Below are positions 53,570 through 62,416 of a stretch of DNA of 64,000 bases, in pieces. Source of the DNA: Mucilaginibacter defluvii (GTDB lineage: Bacteria > Bacteroidota > Bacteroidia > Sphingobacteriales > Sphingobacteriaceae). The stretch's first letter is position 1. Each line of letters opens with the position of its first letter. Under the pieces are notes generated by a model, which saw only the letters and a program-made list of their open reading frames with translations, ran no database searches and was not told where the DNA came from. The DNA is taken from NCBI RefSeq assembly GCF_039543225.1, contig NZ_BAABJI010000004.1:797074-861073 (forward strand), given 5' to 3'. The position numbers were made by a program, and so were the translations under genes.

Positions 53570-54064
53570 ATGAAGAGTTTAAAATATACAATCATCCTAT
53601 TTGTATCAGGCTTAACGCTGCTGCAGGCATGCCGGCAGGAAACCAGCTACAAGCAAGTGCGGGATGAGGTAATTGCCGCGCATGATAAGCTAATGGCCGA
53701 TGATGAAAAGGTGATGAACAACAAGATGAAGCTTGATACCCTGGCATCACCGGCATATCTGCTAAAAGTTAAAACCGAAAAACCTGAAACAGATACCGCC
53801 TTACTTCGTCGCGAAGCAGATAGTTTACGTCGGGTTTTAGATTCGGCCGGTAACCGTATGAGCGAGTGGATGCAGAAATTTGAGCCCGGGCAAAGCGGTA
53901 AATCAAACGCTGAAGCAGTGGCTTATTTTGAAGGCGAAAAAAAGAAGGTGATAAAGCTGGATAGCCTCTACCAGGCGCTATTGAAGCAATCAGGCGCTTA
54001 TCTGAAGCAATACAATTTCAAAGAGGATGAGCCCACGGGAGAGCATCATCACATGAAAATGTAA
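53570..54064 (+). CDS. Lipoprotein with coiled-coil and His/Met-rich tail
   Basis: The 164-residue lipoprotein (lipobox LLQAC; MKSLKYTIILFVSGLTLLQA) is mostly helical and charged (LRREADSLRRVLDSAGNRMSEWMQKF, near 80-105). It ends with GEHHHMKM, a short run of His and Met that suits copper binding. It lies 20 bases after the barrel gene and is the last gene of the cluster. No family is recognised. Confidence 0.78.
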   Translation: MKSLKYTIILFVSGLTLLQACRQETSYKQVRDEVIAAHDKLMADDEKVMNNKMKLDTLASPAYLLKVKTEKPETDTALLRREADSLRRVLDSAGNRMSEWMQKFEPGQSGKSNAEAVAYFEGEKKKVIKLDSLYQALLKQSGAYLKQYNFKEDEPTGEHHHMKM

Positions 54065-54068
54065 TTTG

Positions 54069-54098
54069 AAGAGCGACGGTTTATAATCGCCGCTCTTT
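54069..54098 (+). terminator. Terminator of the copper-type cluster
   Basis: AAGAGCG/CGCTCTT stem (54069-54075 with 54091-54097) with an inner partial ACGG/CGC pairing, followed by TTTAAATTT, 5 bases past the last gene of the cluster. Confidence 0.6.
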
Positions 54099-54188
54099 AA
54101 ATTTAAGGTGAGCCATACAGGCAAGTAAATTGAGCCATGCAGGAAAATGATGCTCACATAAAAAGTTCAACTTTGTTATGTTAAAAAC

Positions 54189-55166
54189 ATGACAATGAAA
54201 AACATCGAAAAAATAACACTTGGAAACAATGGCCCTCAGGTATCAAAACTTGGTTTGGGCTGTATGCGCATGTCATCCGTATGGGGCGGCCCTACAAATG
54301 ACGAAAGCGAAAGCATTGCCACCATACATGCGGCGCTTGATGATGGAATAAATTTTTTAAACACCGGCGATTTTTATGGTGCCGGGCATAACGAGTTGCT
54401 GGTTGGTAAAGCCGTGAAGGACCGCCGTGACGACGCCTTCATCAGCGTTAAATTTGGTGCCATTTTTCATAACGGACAATGGCTGGGTTTGGATCTGCGT
54501 CCTATCGCCATCAAAAACTTCATCAACTATTCGCTAACTAGGCTTGGTGTTGAAACGATTGATTTGTATCAGCCCAGCCGGATGGACAACAGCGTACCGG
54601 TTGAAGATATTATTGGTACCGTGGCTGATCTGATTAAGGAAGGTAAAGTACGTTACCTGGGCGTTTCTGAAATTACAGTTGAACAATTGCGCAAAGCAAA
54701 CAGCGTGTACCCGGTAAGTGCGCTTGAAATAGGCTATTCACTGGCCGACCGCCAGATCGAGGCCGACCTGCTGCCCGCCGCTGCCGAGTTGGGCATAACC
54801 GTGGTAGCGTTTGCCAACACTGCCGAAGGCTTACTTACCGGCGACCTTAAAGCCCCGCTCGCTGATAACGATTACCGTAATCATTTTTCACGCTTTCAGG
54901 GCGATAACCTGCAAAAAAATCTGGCTAAGGTTGACGTGTTAAAGCAAATTGCCGAACAAAAATCACTTACGCCTACGCAACTGGCCATAGCGTGGGTTAA
55001 TGCGCTGGGGAATAATATTATGCCATTGGTAAGCATGAGCCGCCGCTCGCGCCTGCCTGAAAATATAGAAGCCATGCAAGTGGAATTTACCGGCGAGGAA
55101 ATGAACCTGTTGAATACCGAATTTGCACCCGGCGCAATACTGGGCGGTACCTACCTGCAGCGATAA
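54189..55166 (+). CDS. Aldo/keto reductase
   Basis: The 325-residue NADPH-dependent oxidoreductase has LGLGCMRMSSVW near residue 20, FLNTGDFYGAGHNELLVGKAV near 55-75 with the catalytic Tyr, VKFGA near 88 and LYQPSRMDN near 130. The usual His of the HxxR motif is replaced (QPSRMD), a change seen in some AKR branches. SMSRRSRLPENIEAM near 287 binds the cofactor phosphate. The true start may be the third codon (MKNIEK). The AraC-type regulator 34 bases downstream, on the same strand, is a likely partner. Confidence 0.9.
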   Translation: MTMKNIEKITLGNNGPQVSKLGLGCMRMSSVWGGPTNDESESIATIHAALDDGINFLNTGDFYGAGHNELLVGKAVKDRRDDAFISVKFGAIFHNGQWLGLDLRPIAIKNFINYSLTRLGVETIDLYQPSRMDNSVPVEDIIGTVADLIKEGKVRYLGVSEITVEQLRKANSVYPVSALEIGYSLADRQIEADLLPAAAELGITVVAFANTAEGLLTGDLKAPLADNDYRNHFSRFQGDNLQKNLAKVDVLKQIAEQKSLTPTQLAIAWVNALGNNIMPLVSMSRRSRLPENIEAMQVEFTGEEMNLLNTEFAPGAILGGTYLQR

Positions 55167-55200
55167 TTTGCGTAAGTTTGAGTAAATAATCAACACGGCT

Positions 55201-56007
55201 ATGTTAAACCCAACGGTGCTTATTCCGGGAGTGATCTTTTTTTCGTACTACGCTGATATACGTAAAGATAAGGTGTGCTTTTTGGAGCACACTACCCTTG
55301 TGATGCAGATATCCGGGCAGTTTAATATGGTAACTACCGGCCAAAGTATATCAATGGGCAAGGGAGAGATGCTGCTGATCCGTAAAAATCAGTTGGCTGA
55401 GCTAACCAAAACCCCTATTAATGGCGAAAGCTATCAAACGGTAATCATCTGCCTGAACGAAAACCTGCTCAGGCAGATCGCTTTGGAAGAAGGGATTGAA
55501 ACCACTGAAAGATATACGGGTAAACCTAATATCCTCATTCCGCCGAACGAGTTTTTACAGGCCTTTTTTCAGTCGATATTGCCCTACGTACACCATCCCG
55601 ACGAAAAGATAACTAACGCTGTTGGTATGCTTAAGGTTAAAGAAGCGGTTTTATTACTGCTGCACACGATGCCTGAGCTCAGAACCTTACTGTTCGATTT
55701 TTCGGAACCTTATAAAATAGACCTGGAAAAATTCATGCTCAACAATTTTCACTACAACATACCGGTTGAGAAATTTGCGGCATTAACCGGCAGGAGCCTG
55801 GCGGGTTTTAAACGCGATTTTCAGAAGATATTTGGTACATCGCCAAGGCAATGGCTGCAGGAAATGCGGTTGACAACAGCATTGAGTCTCATCGAAAATA
55901 AACATAAAAAGCCGTCGGCCATTTACCTCGACCTGGGCTTTGAGAGCCTTTCGCACTTTTCGCACTCGTTTAAAAAGCGCTTTGGTAAAACGCCTAACAG
56001 TGTTTAA
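55201..56007 (+). CDS. AraC-family transcriptional regulator
   Basis: The 268-residue regulator has an N-terminal cupin-like sensing part (residues 1-150, with SGQFNMVTTGQSISMGKGEMLLIRKNQ). The C-terminal double helix-turn-helix is KFAALTGRSLAGFKRDFQKIFGTSPRQWLQEMRLTTALSLI near 190-230 and LGFESLSHFSHSFKKRFGKTP near 246-266, typical of AraC/XylS. It follows the aldo/keto reductase in one operon and probably controls it; the inducer is unknown. Confidence 0.92.
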   Translation: MLNPTVLIPGVIFFSYYADIRKDKVCFLEHTTLVMQISGQFNMVTTGQSISMGKGEMLLIRKNQLAELTKTPINGESYQTVIICLNENLLRQIALEEGIETTERYTGKPNILIPPNEFLQAFFQSILPYVHHPDEKITNAVGMLKVKEAVLLLLHTMPELRTLLFDFSEPYKIDLEKFMLNNFHYNIPVEKFAALTGRSLAGFKRDFQKIFGTSPRQWLQEMRLTTALSLIENKHKKPSAIYLDLGFESLSHFSHSFKKRFGKTPNSV

Positions 56008-56043
56008 AACAAAAGCCTGCGGATTTGCCGCAGGCTTTTGTTT
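56007..56043 (+). terminator. Strong terminator after the AraC-type gene
   Basis: A 16-bp perfect stem (56007-56022 with 56028-56043, AAACAAAAGCCTGCGG and complement) and a 5-base loop, followed by T. It lies at the stop codon and also faces the convergent glycosyltransferase operon. Confidence 0.88.
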
Positions 56044-56090
56044 TATGAGTTGATTTGACTCTAATAACCCTTATCTTCAACCGTATAAAA

Positions 56091-57161
56091 TCAATTACCC
56101 ATCAAAGCTTCTACCGCGTTCAAAATCTCCTCCGGAAGAGGCATCGGATCACTTTTGTTGTAAACGGTATTATCAAGATGTACAATTACCTGGTTATTGC
56201 TCTTTAAATTATCAGGTATGCTGAAAGGTAGCACAATATGTGGCACCTGCCAGGGTGTATGTTGCGGGTTTGTTTGGGCATATAAAACTACTACAGGAGT
56301 TTGGGTAGCTGCCGCGATATGGATAGTGCCGGTATTAACCGACAGCAGTAAAGGCGAGTGCGCTATAAGACATATAAACTCCTGCAAGGAAAACTTGCCC
56401 CCAGCAGCAACTGCTCCGTGCCCGATTGCTGAAGCCAATTCATCAGTTAAGCGCCGCTCAGAGGCGGAGCCTGTTATTAATAGCTGATAACCTTTTTTAA
56501 CCAGTTCTTTACCTGTAAGCGCCCATTGAAGGGGGGGATATTCACGTTTTTTTTCGCTGACTCCCGGGTGCAGTATCATCCAGGGTTTGTTAGTGTCGGT
56601 ATCTAATTCCTGGTTAAGCATTTGGGTGATGCTTTCCCAGAGTGTTTGGTCAATTTTGAGCTGTAATTGACTATCGGTGGTGTGTGCACCTACTGATGCT
56701 ACCAGATCCAGATCGCGTTGAACCTGGTGTTTGATAAATTGATAAGGCTCTTTCTCGGGCACCCAACAATTAATAAGCTGGTAAGGGTTTTCGCGGCAAT
56801 AAGCCAACACCTTAGGTATACCTGCCAAATAAGCGAGCATTGCCGAAGGTAGCGGGTTTTGACTAAACACCGTAAATATCACCGCCGCATCAAACTGCCG
56901 GGCTTTAAGTAATTCTACAGTTTGCGCAAAATTATTAGGTCCTGCTTCAACGGATGACTTCACCCAGGGAACGTCAAATATTAATACCTCATCAATCTCA
57001 GGCATAAACGGTGTTATAACTGCCGCCATACTCGATGTAAGCACGGTGATTCGTGCGTTAAACGTATGCTTCAACGCTCTTATGGCCGGACCGCTCATCA
57101 GCAAATCGCCCATATTATCAGGGCGAATGCACAGAATATTTTTACAGCCGCTCCAATTCAT
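56091..57161 (-). CDS. Glycosyltransferase family 9 (heptosyltransferase-like)
   Basis: The 356-residue protein has CIRPDNMGDLLMSGPAIRALK near residues 11-30 (the (R/D)xDxxGD motif of GT9), TQTPVVVLYAQTNPQHTPW near 289, and LHPGVSEKKREYPPLQWALTG near 195-215, matching ADP-heptose transferases. Its start overlaps the phosphatase stop by 4 bases. It would add heptose or a similar sugar to a surface glycan. It is the last gene of the glycan operon. Confidence 0.9.
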   Translation of the reverse strand: MNWSGCKNILCIRPDNMGDLLMSGPAIRALKHTFNARITVLTSSMAAVITPFMPEIDEVLIFDVPWVKSSVEAGPNNFAQTVELLKARQFDAAVIFTVFSQNPLPSAMLAYLAGIPKVLAYCRENPYQLINCWVPEKEPYQFIKHQVQRDLDLVASVGAHTTDSQLQLKIDQTLWESITQMLNQELDTDTNKPWMILHPGVSEKKREYPPLQWALTGKELVKKGYQLLITGSASERRLTDELASAIGHGAVAAGGKFSLQEFICLIAHSPLLLSVNTGTIHIAAATQTPVVVLYAQTNPQHTPWQVPHIVLPFSIPDNLKSNNQVIVHLDNTVYNKSDPMPLPEEILNAVEALMGN

Positions 57162-57721
57162 GCTTCCTGCTCGGCCAATATAAAATCAGCAGCTTGGTTA
57201 ATATTTATGCAGGTAAAGTCCGGGTTTCGCATCAGGCCTGTAAGCCATTCGGTCTCGTTGCCATTATCAATCAGTATCGCCTGGCAACCCGCCCGTTTTC
57301 CGGCTTCAACATCGTTAAGTATATCACCTATCATCCACGATTGCTTTATATCGATATTATGGTCAATCGCTGCGGCTAATAACATGCCCGGTGCAGGTTT
57401 GCGGCAGTCGCAATCCAAATTATAGCCGCTTGACGTTCCGTCGGGGTGATGCGGGCAATAATAAAAACCATTTAGGCTGATAAGGTGTGCCGCCAGTAGC
57501 TCCGTTAACCGGTTTTCAACGGCCTTAAGTTTGTCTTCCTCAAACAAACCTCTGGCAACACCTGATTGATTAGAGATAATGATCAGCAGATATCCGGCGT
57601 CTTGTAATTTTTTCAGCCCGGCAACGCCATCTGCCTGCAGCGTGATTAGCTGCGGATCCACATTGTAAGGTATGTCGGGTATCAGTGTACCGTCCTTATC
57701 TAAAAAAACAGCTTTATTCAT
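57158..57721 (-). CDS. gmhB: D-glycero-manno-heptose-1,7-bisphosphate 7-phosphatase (HAD-IIIA)
   Basis: The 187-residue HAD-superfamily phosphatase has FLDKDGTLIPD near residue 6 with the nucleophile Asp, ISNQSGVARGLF near 50 and KPAPGMLLAA near 110. A zinc loop with CPHHPDGTSSGYNLDCDC at 90-107 marks GmhB. It removes the 7-phosphate during ADP-heptose synthesis. It is placed 4 bases after the GT4 gene and overlaps the GT9 gene, which fits heptose use. The HldE-type kinase/adenylyltransferase is not in the window. Confidence 0.92.
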   Translation of the reverse strand: MNKAVFLDKDGTLIPDIPYNVDPQLITLQADGVAGLKKLQDAGYLLIIISNQSGVARGLFEEDKLKAVENRLTELLAAHLISLNGFYYCPHHPDGTSSGYNLDCDCRKPAPGMLLAAAIDHNIDIKQSWMIGDILNDVEAGKRAGCQAILIDNGNETEWLTGLMRNPDFTCININQAADFILAEQEA

Positions 57722-57725
57722 TTGC

Positions 57726-59018
57726 TTAGGCGGCTCTGTGCTTGCTTTCTTCAGTTACCAAATCGGGTTGCTTTTTAAGGCGAGGTAGTAATTTGCTGTA
57801 GAGCTGTTGCATTTGGTTGGCTACTTCGGCCCAGGTAAATTGCTCATTAACTCTGCGGATGGCTTTCTGTCCGGCATCGTGCAATAAAGCTTCGTTGTTA
57901 ATAAGTTGGTTAACCTTGTTGGCGAGTTCCGGCGGATTTTGCGGTGCAACAAGCCAGCCTGTTTCGCCATCGGCTACGCTATATTTAATACCGCCAACGT
58001 TGGCGCCGATTACCGGTGTACCGCAAGCCATTGCTTCGAGCGGGGTAATACCAAACGGCTCATACCAGGGCGTAGTAATAAATACATCAGCGGCTGAGTA
58101 ATAGTATTTTAGCTGATCGCGGTTTTTGCGGCCCGTAAATATTACCGATGCTTCAACACCGTGATCGCGGCACAGGTTAAGCAGTCGCGCAAACTCAGGG
58201 CAATGTTCCTCATCGAGTACTTCTGCTTCGCCACCTACTACAACCAGCCTTACGGATTTTTGAGCTGAGCGGATGTAAGGTAGCGCCTGAATTACATTAT
58301 CAATCCCTTTACGCGGAACCATACGGCCTAACTGCAGCAATAAAAATTCCTTTTGCGGTAAGTTCACTATACGTCGTGCACACTCTTTGTCAATAGGATA
58401 AAACTCCTTTGAGCTGAATCCACAAGGCACAATGCTGATCTTATCGGCAGGGGCATGATAGTAGTTTATCAGGTCGTCCATATCCTGCGGGCACTCCGCT
58501 ATGATCTGGTCGGCCTCCATAACTGCCCGTTCTTCAATAATTAACCGCTCAACCGGAAACTTGTCTTTTTCCGCCTGGTGTATCCTGCGCACATGGCCTA
58601 ATGCGTGGAAAGTAACCACAAAAGGTATGTTCAATTCCCCTTTTATGCCCATAGCCACTAATGCCGACATAAAAAAGTTTGCATGAACAAAGTTGTAATT
58701 TACCTGCTGGTTGATGATAAAGGCAATCATGTTGTCCTTAAACTCATCCATAAAAGGTAAAATATCCTCCTTTATAACAACTTTCGCCGGGCCGGCGGTT
58801 ACATGAATTACTCTGACGCCTTGGGTTAATTCAACCACTTCGGGCGTAAGGGCATTTTCCCGGCGAGTAAAAACATCAACCAGGTAACCCATTGATGCCA
58901 GGTGCCGGGCGAGTTGAGCCACGTAAACATTTTGTCCGCCTGTATCAACACCGCCTAATGATGCAAGCGGTGATGCATGCTCACTAATAAACGCTATTCT
59001 TTTCTGCTGAAATTCCAT
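57726..59018 (-). CDS. GT4 glycosyltransferase (sucrose-phosphate-synthase-like)
   Basis: The 430-residue GT-B enzyme starts ISEHASPLASLGGVDTGGQNVYVAQ near residue 10, the typical nucleotide-sugar loop of this branch. It has FHALGHVRRIHQAEKDKFP near 140 and the GT4 EX7E region EPFGITPLEAMACGTPVIGANVGG near 335-358. Its first 35 bases overlap the end of the upstream glycosyltransferase gene. The similarity to sucrose-phosphate synthase lies in the family fold; the sugar transferred here is unknown. Confidence 0.9.
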   Translation of the reverse strand: MEFQQKRIAFISEHASPLASLGGVDTGGQNVYVAQLARHLASMGYLVDVFTRRENALTPEVVELTQGVRVIHVTAGPAKVVIKEDILPFMDEFKDNMIAFIINQQVNYNFVHANFFMSALVAMGIKGELNIPFVVTFHALGHVRRIHQAEKDKFPVERLIIEERAVMEADQIIAECPQDMDDLINYYHAPADKISIVPCGFSSKEFYPIDKECARRIVNLPQKEFLLLQLGRMVPRKGIDNVIQALPYIRSAQKSVRLVVVGGEAEVLDEEHCPEFARLLNLCRDHGVEASVIFTGRKNRDQLKYYYSAADVFITTPWYEPFGITPLEAMACGTPVIGANVGGIKYSVADGETGWLVAPQNPPELANKVNQLINNEALLHDAGQKAIRRVNEQFTWAEVANQMQQLYSKLLPRLKKQPDLVTEESKHRAA

Positions 59019-59985
59019 AGGCTATGGTGTTGTTCACCGCGTTGCGGTGGGTGTGTTTTTTTGTAACCTCGGCAAATAATAATTCCCAGTCGTTAGCAAA
59101 ACGGGTTATGTTGAAGCGCTTGCGGGCAACTTCCTGTCCGTTTTTACCAATCTCGCGGGCGTGTTCAGCATCAGCAAGTAATAAATTCATTTTATCTATC
59201 AGGTAACCAATGTCGGTATGTATATATCCTGAATGGCCATTTTCAATTACGGCCGAAAGCTCTGTAGTAGCTAATCCAACAACAGGTATACCCATCATCA
59301 TGGCTTCACATATAGCAAGGCCAAGGCTGGTATATCGTATCGGGTTAAAAAAGAAGCGGTATTGGCTCTGGAAAGCGGGCAGTTGCGGATGCAGCACCTC
59401 GCCTAACCCAAACTCGCCTGTACCCATCCCCACCAGGTCAAGCGGTATATGTTGTTGTACCTCTTTAAAAATATCAAAGCCAAGCAGGCGGCCGCGGGCC
59501 GGCAGGTTATTGATCACTACAATACCTTTAGCTATTTCACCTGAATAATTTACACCGGATGTAGTAACCCCATGCTCTATAACACGGGTAGGCGTGTTAT
59601 TACTGTCCCACATTAGTTTGTTGAAATGGGTAACATGAACCAACGTCACATCCGGATCGTCTACAACATGTTTGGTATCCGTGGGGTGCTTGCGCGGCGG
59701 ATCGTGCTCAATGTATATTTTAGGCAGATTCCGTTGTTTCTCAGTCAATATTTCATACTGGTCAACCAAATAATTATTATTTGTTTGATAAACAATGCAA
59801 TCAAATTCATGCTGTTTAACTTCTTCAGCAGGTATTTCAATTACATTATCCCCAAACGGAAAAGTTTCGCCCCGGCCGTAATAGCCTTCCGTTTTTTCGG
59901 GTTTTGTAGGTATATATATGGTATAGTTACCCTGCGAAAGGTAAAATAGGTAGCTACCGTGTATATGCCACGTGAATATTTTCAT
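58984..59985 (-). CDS. Glycosyltransferase, GT-B fold (GT4-like)
   Basis: The 333-residue protein starts MKIFTWHIHGSYLFYLSQGNY and has IYIEHDPPRKHPTDTKHVVDD near residues 89-110. The C-terminal donor site YTSLGLAICEAMMMGIPVVGLATTE is near 220-243, with the EX7E-like EAMMMGIPVVG loop. It is the first glycosyltransferase in the leftward block and overlaps the next by 35 bases. Its substrate is unknown. Confidence 0.86.
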   Translation of the reverse strand: MKIFTWHIHGSYLFYLSQGNYTIYIPTKPEKTEGYYGRGETFPFGDNVIEIPAEEVKQHEFDCIVYQTNNNYLVDQYEILTEKQRNLPKIYIEHDPPRKHPTDTKHVVDDPDVTLVHVTHFNKLMWDSNNTPTRVIEHGVTTSGVNYSGEIAKGIVVINNLPARGRLLGFDIFKEVQQHIPLDLVGMGTGEFGLGEVLHPQLPAFQSQYRFFFNPIRYTSLGLAICEAMMMGIPVVGLATTELSAVIENGHSGYIHTDIGYLIDKMNLLLADAEHAREIGKNGQEVARKRFNITRFANDWELLFAEVTKKHTHRNAVNNTIAYGISAEKNSVY

Positions 59986-60014
59986 TGGTAAGTGTGGTGT
60001 GTTGTAAGAATTGG

Positions 60015-60809
60015 TTATTTGTCGGCAGGCTTTTGCTGCTCGTTCATCATGTGTGCCAATGTAGTGTCGGGCGTTACGTTGCTCATAGCCATCATCGCTT
60101 TATTTTTAAAGCCTGATACTACCTTGTCCTTACCGGCCATTAAAGCTTCATAACCATCTTTAGCTACGTCTGCAGGATCGGATAGGGAGCTTTTATCCTG
60201 AACAATCCGGCTATCCTGCATATCGGCTTTATTGAAAAAGTCGGTATCGGTAGCGCCGGGCTGTAATGCGGTAACGGTAATGTTGGTGTCCTTCAATTCT
60301 TCGCGTATGGCTTCACTGAATGATAGTACAAACGCTTTAGTACCATGATAAACTGCCTGCCATGGACCTGGTGTTTGGCTTGCAATAGATGCTAATTGCA
60401 GTATACGGCCCTTGTTACGAGCAACCATATCCTTCAAAAATAGCTTGGTCACAATAACAAGCGAAGCAATGTTAAGGTCGATGATACCCAGTTCGCGCTG
60501 TATATCATTATCCTTAAATAAGCCATAAGCACCTTGTCCGGCATTGTTAACCAAAATATCTACAGTGATGCCTTTTGCCTTTACTTCATCATAAAGATCA
60601 AAAGCTGCCTGGCGTTCAAATAAATCTTTCGTGATAGTAATAACCTCAATGTTATGCTGCCTCAATTCGGCGGCTACGTTACTTAGTTGCTGCTGATCGC
60701 GCGATACGATAACCAGGTTAAATTCATCGGCAGCAAAAAGTTTGGCCAATTCATAACCAATACCTTCAGAGGCACCGGTTATCAATGCATATTTTCCTTT
60801 GTTTGACAT
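60015..60809 (-). CDS. Short-chain dehydrogenase/reductase
   Basis: The 264-residue SDR has the cofactor motif TGASEGIGYELAKLF near residue 12, VNNAGQGAYG near 90, and the catalytic Tyr-Lys in YHGTKAFVLS near 160. SIASQTPG before it carries the Ser. Arg at residue 37 (VSRDQQQL) favours NADP. It lies 29 bases after the alcohol dehydrogenase gene in the same direction, followed by the glycosyltransferases after 29 bases. Confidence 0.92.
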   Translation of the reverse strand: MSNKGKYALITGASEGIGYELAKLFAADEFNLVIVSRDQQQLSNVAAELRQHNIEVITITKDLFERQAAFDLYDEVKAKGITVDILVNNAGQGAYGLFKDNDIQRELGIIDLNIASLVIVTKLFLKDMVARNKGRILQLASIASQTPGPWQAVYHGTKAFVLSFSEAIREELKDTNITVTALQPGATDTDFFNKADMQDSRIVQDKSSLSDPADVAKDGYEALMAGKDKVVSGFKNKAMMAMSNVTPDTTLAHMMNEQQKPADK

Positions 60810-60838
60810 AGTTTTTTCTGTTTAATTGGTTTTACTGA

Positions 60839-62002
60839 TTACAGGCCGGGTTTTAGCACTACTTTGGTACAGTCGTCCTGTTTTTTCTGGAATATTTCGT
60901 AGCCTTTTGCTGCTTCGGTCAATGGTAGGGTGTGGCTGATGATGTCGTCAAGCACCACTTTGCCATCGCGCACCAGTTCAATCAGATGATCGATATAATT
61001 TAAAACCGGAGCCTGGCCCTGCTTTACAGTTATGCCCTTATCAAACATGCGGAAGAGCGGGAAGTTATCATAAGGCGACCCGTAAACACCAACAATACTT
61101 ACTGTGCCGGCACGGCGTACAGCCTCAAAGCACATATCGAGTACCTTCATGCTGCCTACTTCGAAGTTTACGGCAGATTTTACCCTGTCCATAAAACTGC
61201 GGTCGGGTTCAAAGCCAACGGCGTCAACACAAACGTCAGCACCGCGTCCGCCTGTTTTTTGGCGAATGGCTTCCACTACGTCGACATTATTTGGGTTCAG
61301 CGTTTCAACATTGTTTACCGCTTTAGCTTTTTCCAGGCGATAATCAACCACGTCAATGGCAATTACCCGGCTTGCTCCGTTCAGCCAGGCGGCTTTTTGC
61401 GCCATTAAGCCTACGGGGCCTGAACCAAAAATGGCAACCACTTCGCCACCTTTAAGCTGCGCCCAATCAATAGCCGACCATCCGGTTGGGAATATATCTG
61501 TTAAGAAAAGCGCCTGTTCATCGGTTAAATTATCCGGTACGACCCGCGGACTTATATCAGCATAAGGCACGCGTACATATTCCGCTTGTCCGCCGGAGTA
61601 ACCGCCGTACAGGTCGGTGTATCCATACAGAGCACCACCCTTTTTATCGGTGAGGTTACCCTCAGGTCCGTAATGCTCGTAGTTGGAATTTTCGCAATGC
61701 GGAGATGCGCCATGTGTGCAAAAGAAACAACTACCGCAAGCGATAGGGAACGGAACAACAACGCGGTCGCCCCTTTTTAATTTAGTTACGCCTGAGCCAA
61801 CTTCTTCAACAATGCCCATAAACTCATGGCCCATTATCAAATCGGTTGTTTGCGGTACGCCACCGCTTAGTATGTGCAGGTCCGAGCCGCAAATAGCTGT
61901 TGAGGTAACTTTAAGGATAACATCTCCGGGATGTAATATGCGCGGATCATCAACGGTATCAACGCTGATGTCGCCGGGTTTGTGGAACACTGCTGCTTTC
62001 AT
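60839..62002 (-). CDS. Zinc-dependent alcohol dehydrogenase (FdhA-like)
   Basis: The 387-residue medium-chain dehydrogenase has catalytic-zinc residues in STAICGSDLH near residue 35 and GHEFMGIVEEVG near 60. The structural-zinc loop CGSCFFCTHGASPHC is near 89-103, and the Rossmann motif IFGSGPVGLMAQKAAW is near 190. Length and the C-terminal layout with FPLFRMFDKGITVKQGQAPV match the glutathione-independent formaldehyde dehydrogenase-like group. It is the first gene of the leftward operon, divergent from the MFS gene. Confidence 0.92.
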   Translation of the reverse strand: MKAAVFHKPGDISVDTVDDPRILHPGDVILKVTSTAICGSDLHILSGGVPQTTDLIMGHEFMGIVEEVGSGVTKLKRGDRVVVPFPIACGSCFFCTHGASPHCENSNYEHYGPEGNLTDKKGGALYGYTDLYGGYSGGQAEYVRVPYADISPRVVPDNLTDEQALFLTDIFPTGWSAIDWAQLKGGEVVAIFGSGPVGLMAQKAAWLNGASRVIAIDVVDYRLEKAKAVNNVETLNPNNVDVVEAIRQKTGGRGADVCVDAVGFEPDRSFMDRVKSAVNFEVGSMKVLDMCFEAVRRAGTVSIVGVYGSPYDNFPLFRMFDKGITVKQGQAPVLNYIDHLIELVRDGKVVLDDIISHTLPLTEAAKGYEIFQKKQDDCTKVVLKPGL

Positions 62003-62416
62003 AGGTGTTGAGTTATAGGTAACTTCTTTTACTGAACAGCGCTTCTGTGTAATATGTTTTAAAATATTTAATTAGTATGAAAATTTATATTATTAAAATT
62101 TAAGTGGCTTCAAGAGCCCATATTTTCATCTATAAGTGGCGTGCGCTTTTTATTATTACTAAAAATTTGGTTTAAATAATGTAGAAGCGATTTCCTCATT
62201 CCGTTCCTCAAATTGGGGAAATATATTCACTCATCTTCCCTTGGCAGTTTTAATCAGGCTAATTAACCATTGATTAAGTTTGATTTTAAGTTGGAGTTGG
62301 AATATTTGCCTTAAAAATATACTACGGCAGGCTCTTTGCAGTTGTGCTAACGCAAGCTTATTAGTTTGTTCCCTATTTAAACTATTGATTAAACAAGCGG
62401 GCATCCCTATGGATGC
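62003..62416. other. Divergent intergenic region between adh and MFS genes
   Basis: About 410 bases of AT-rich DNA hold the promoters of both divergent genes. It contains no gene. The only clear structure is the GCATCC-CTAT-GGATGC hairpin at 62401-62416, touching the MFS start codon. Confidence 0.5.
62401..62416 (+). promoter_or_regulatory. Hairpin touching the MFS start codon
   Basis: GCATCC (62401-62406) and GGATGC (62411-62416) flank CTAT, and the next base is the A of the ATG at 62417. In the mRNA it would form a small stem exactly where ribosomes bind, so it may limit translation, or favour the second ATG at 62423. Confidence 0.4.
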
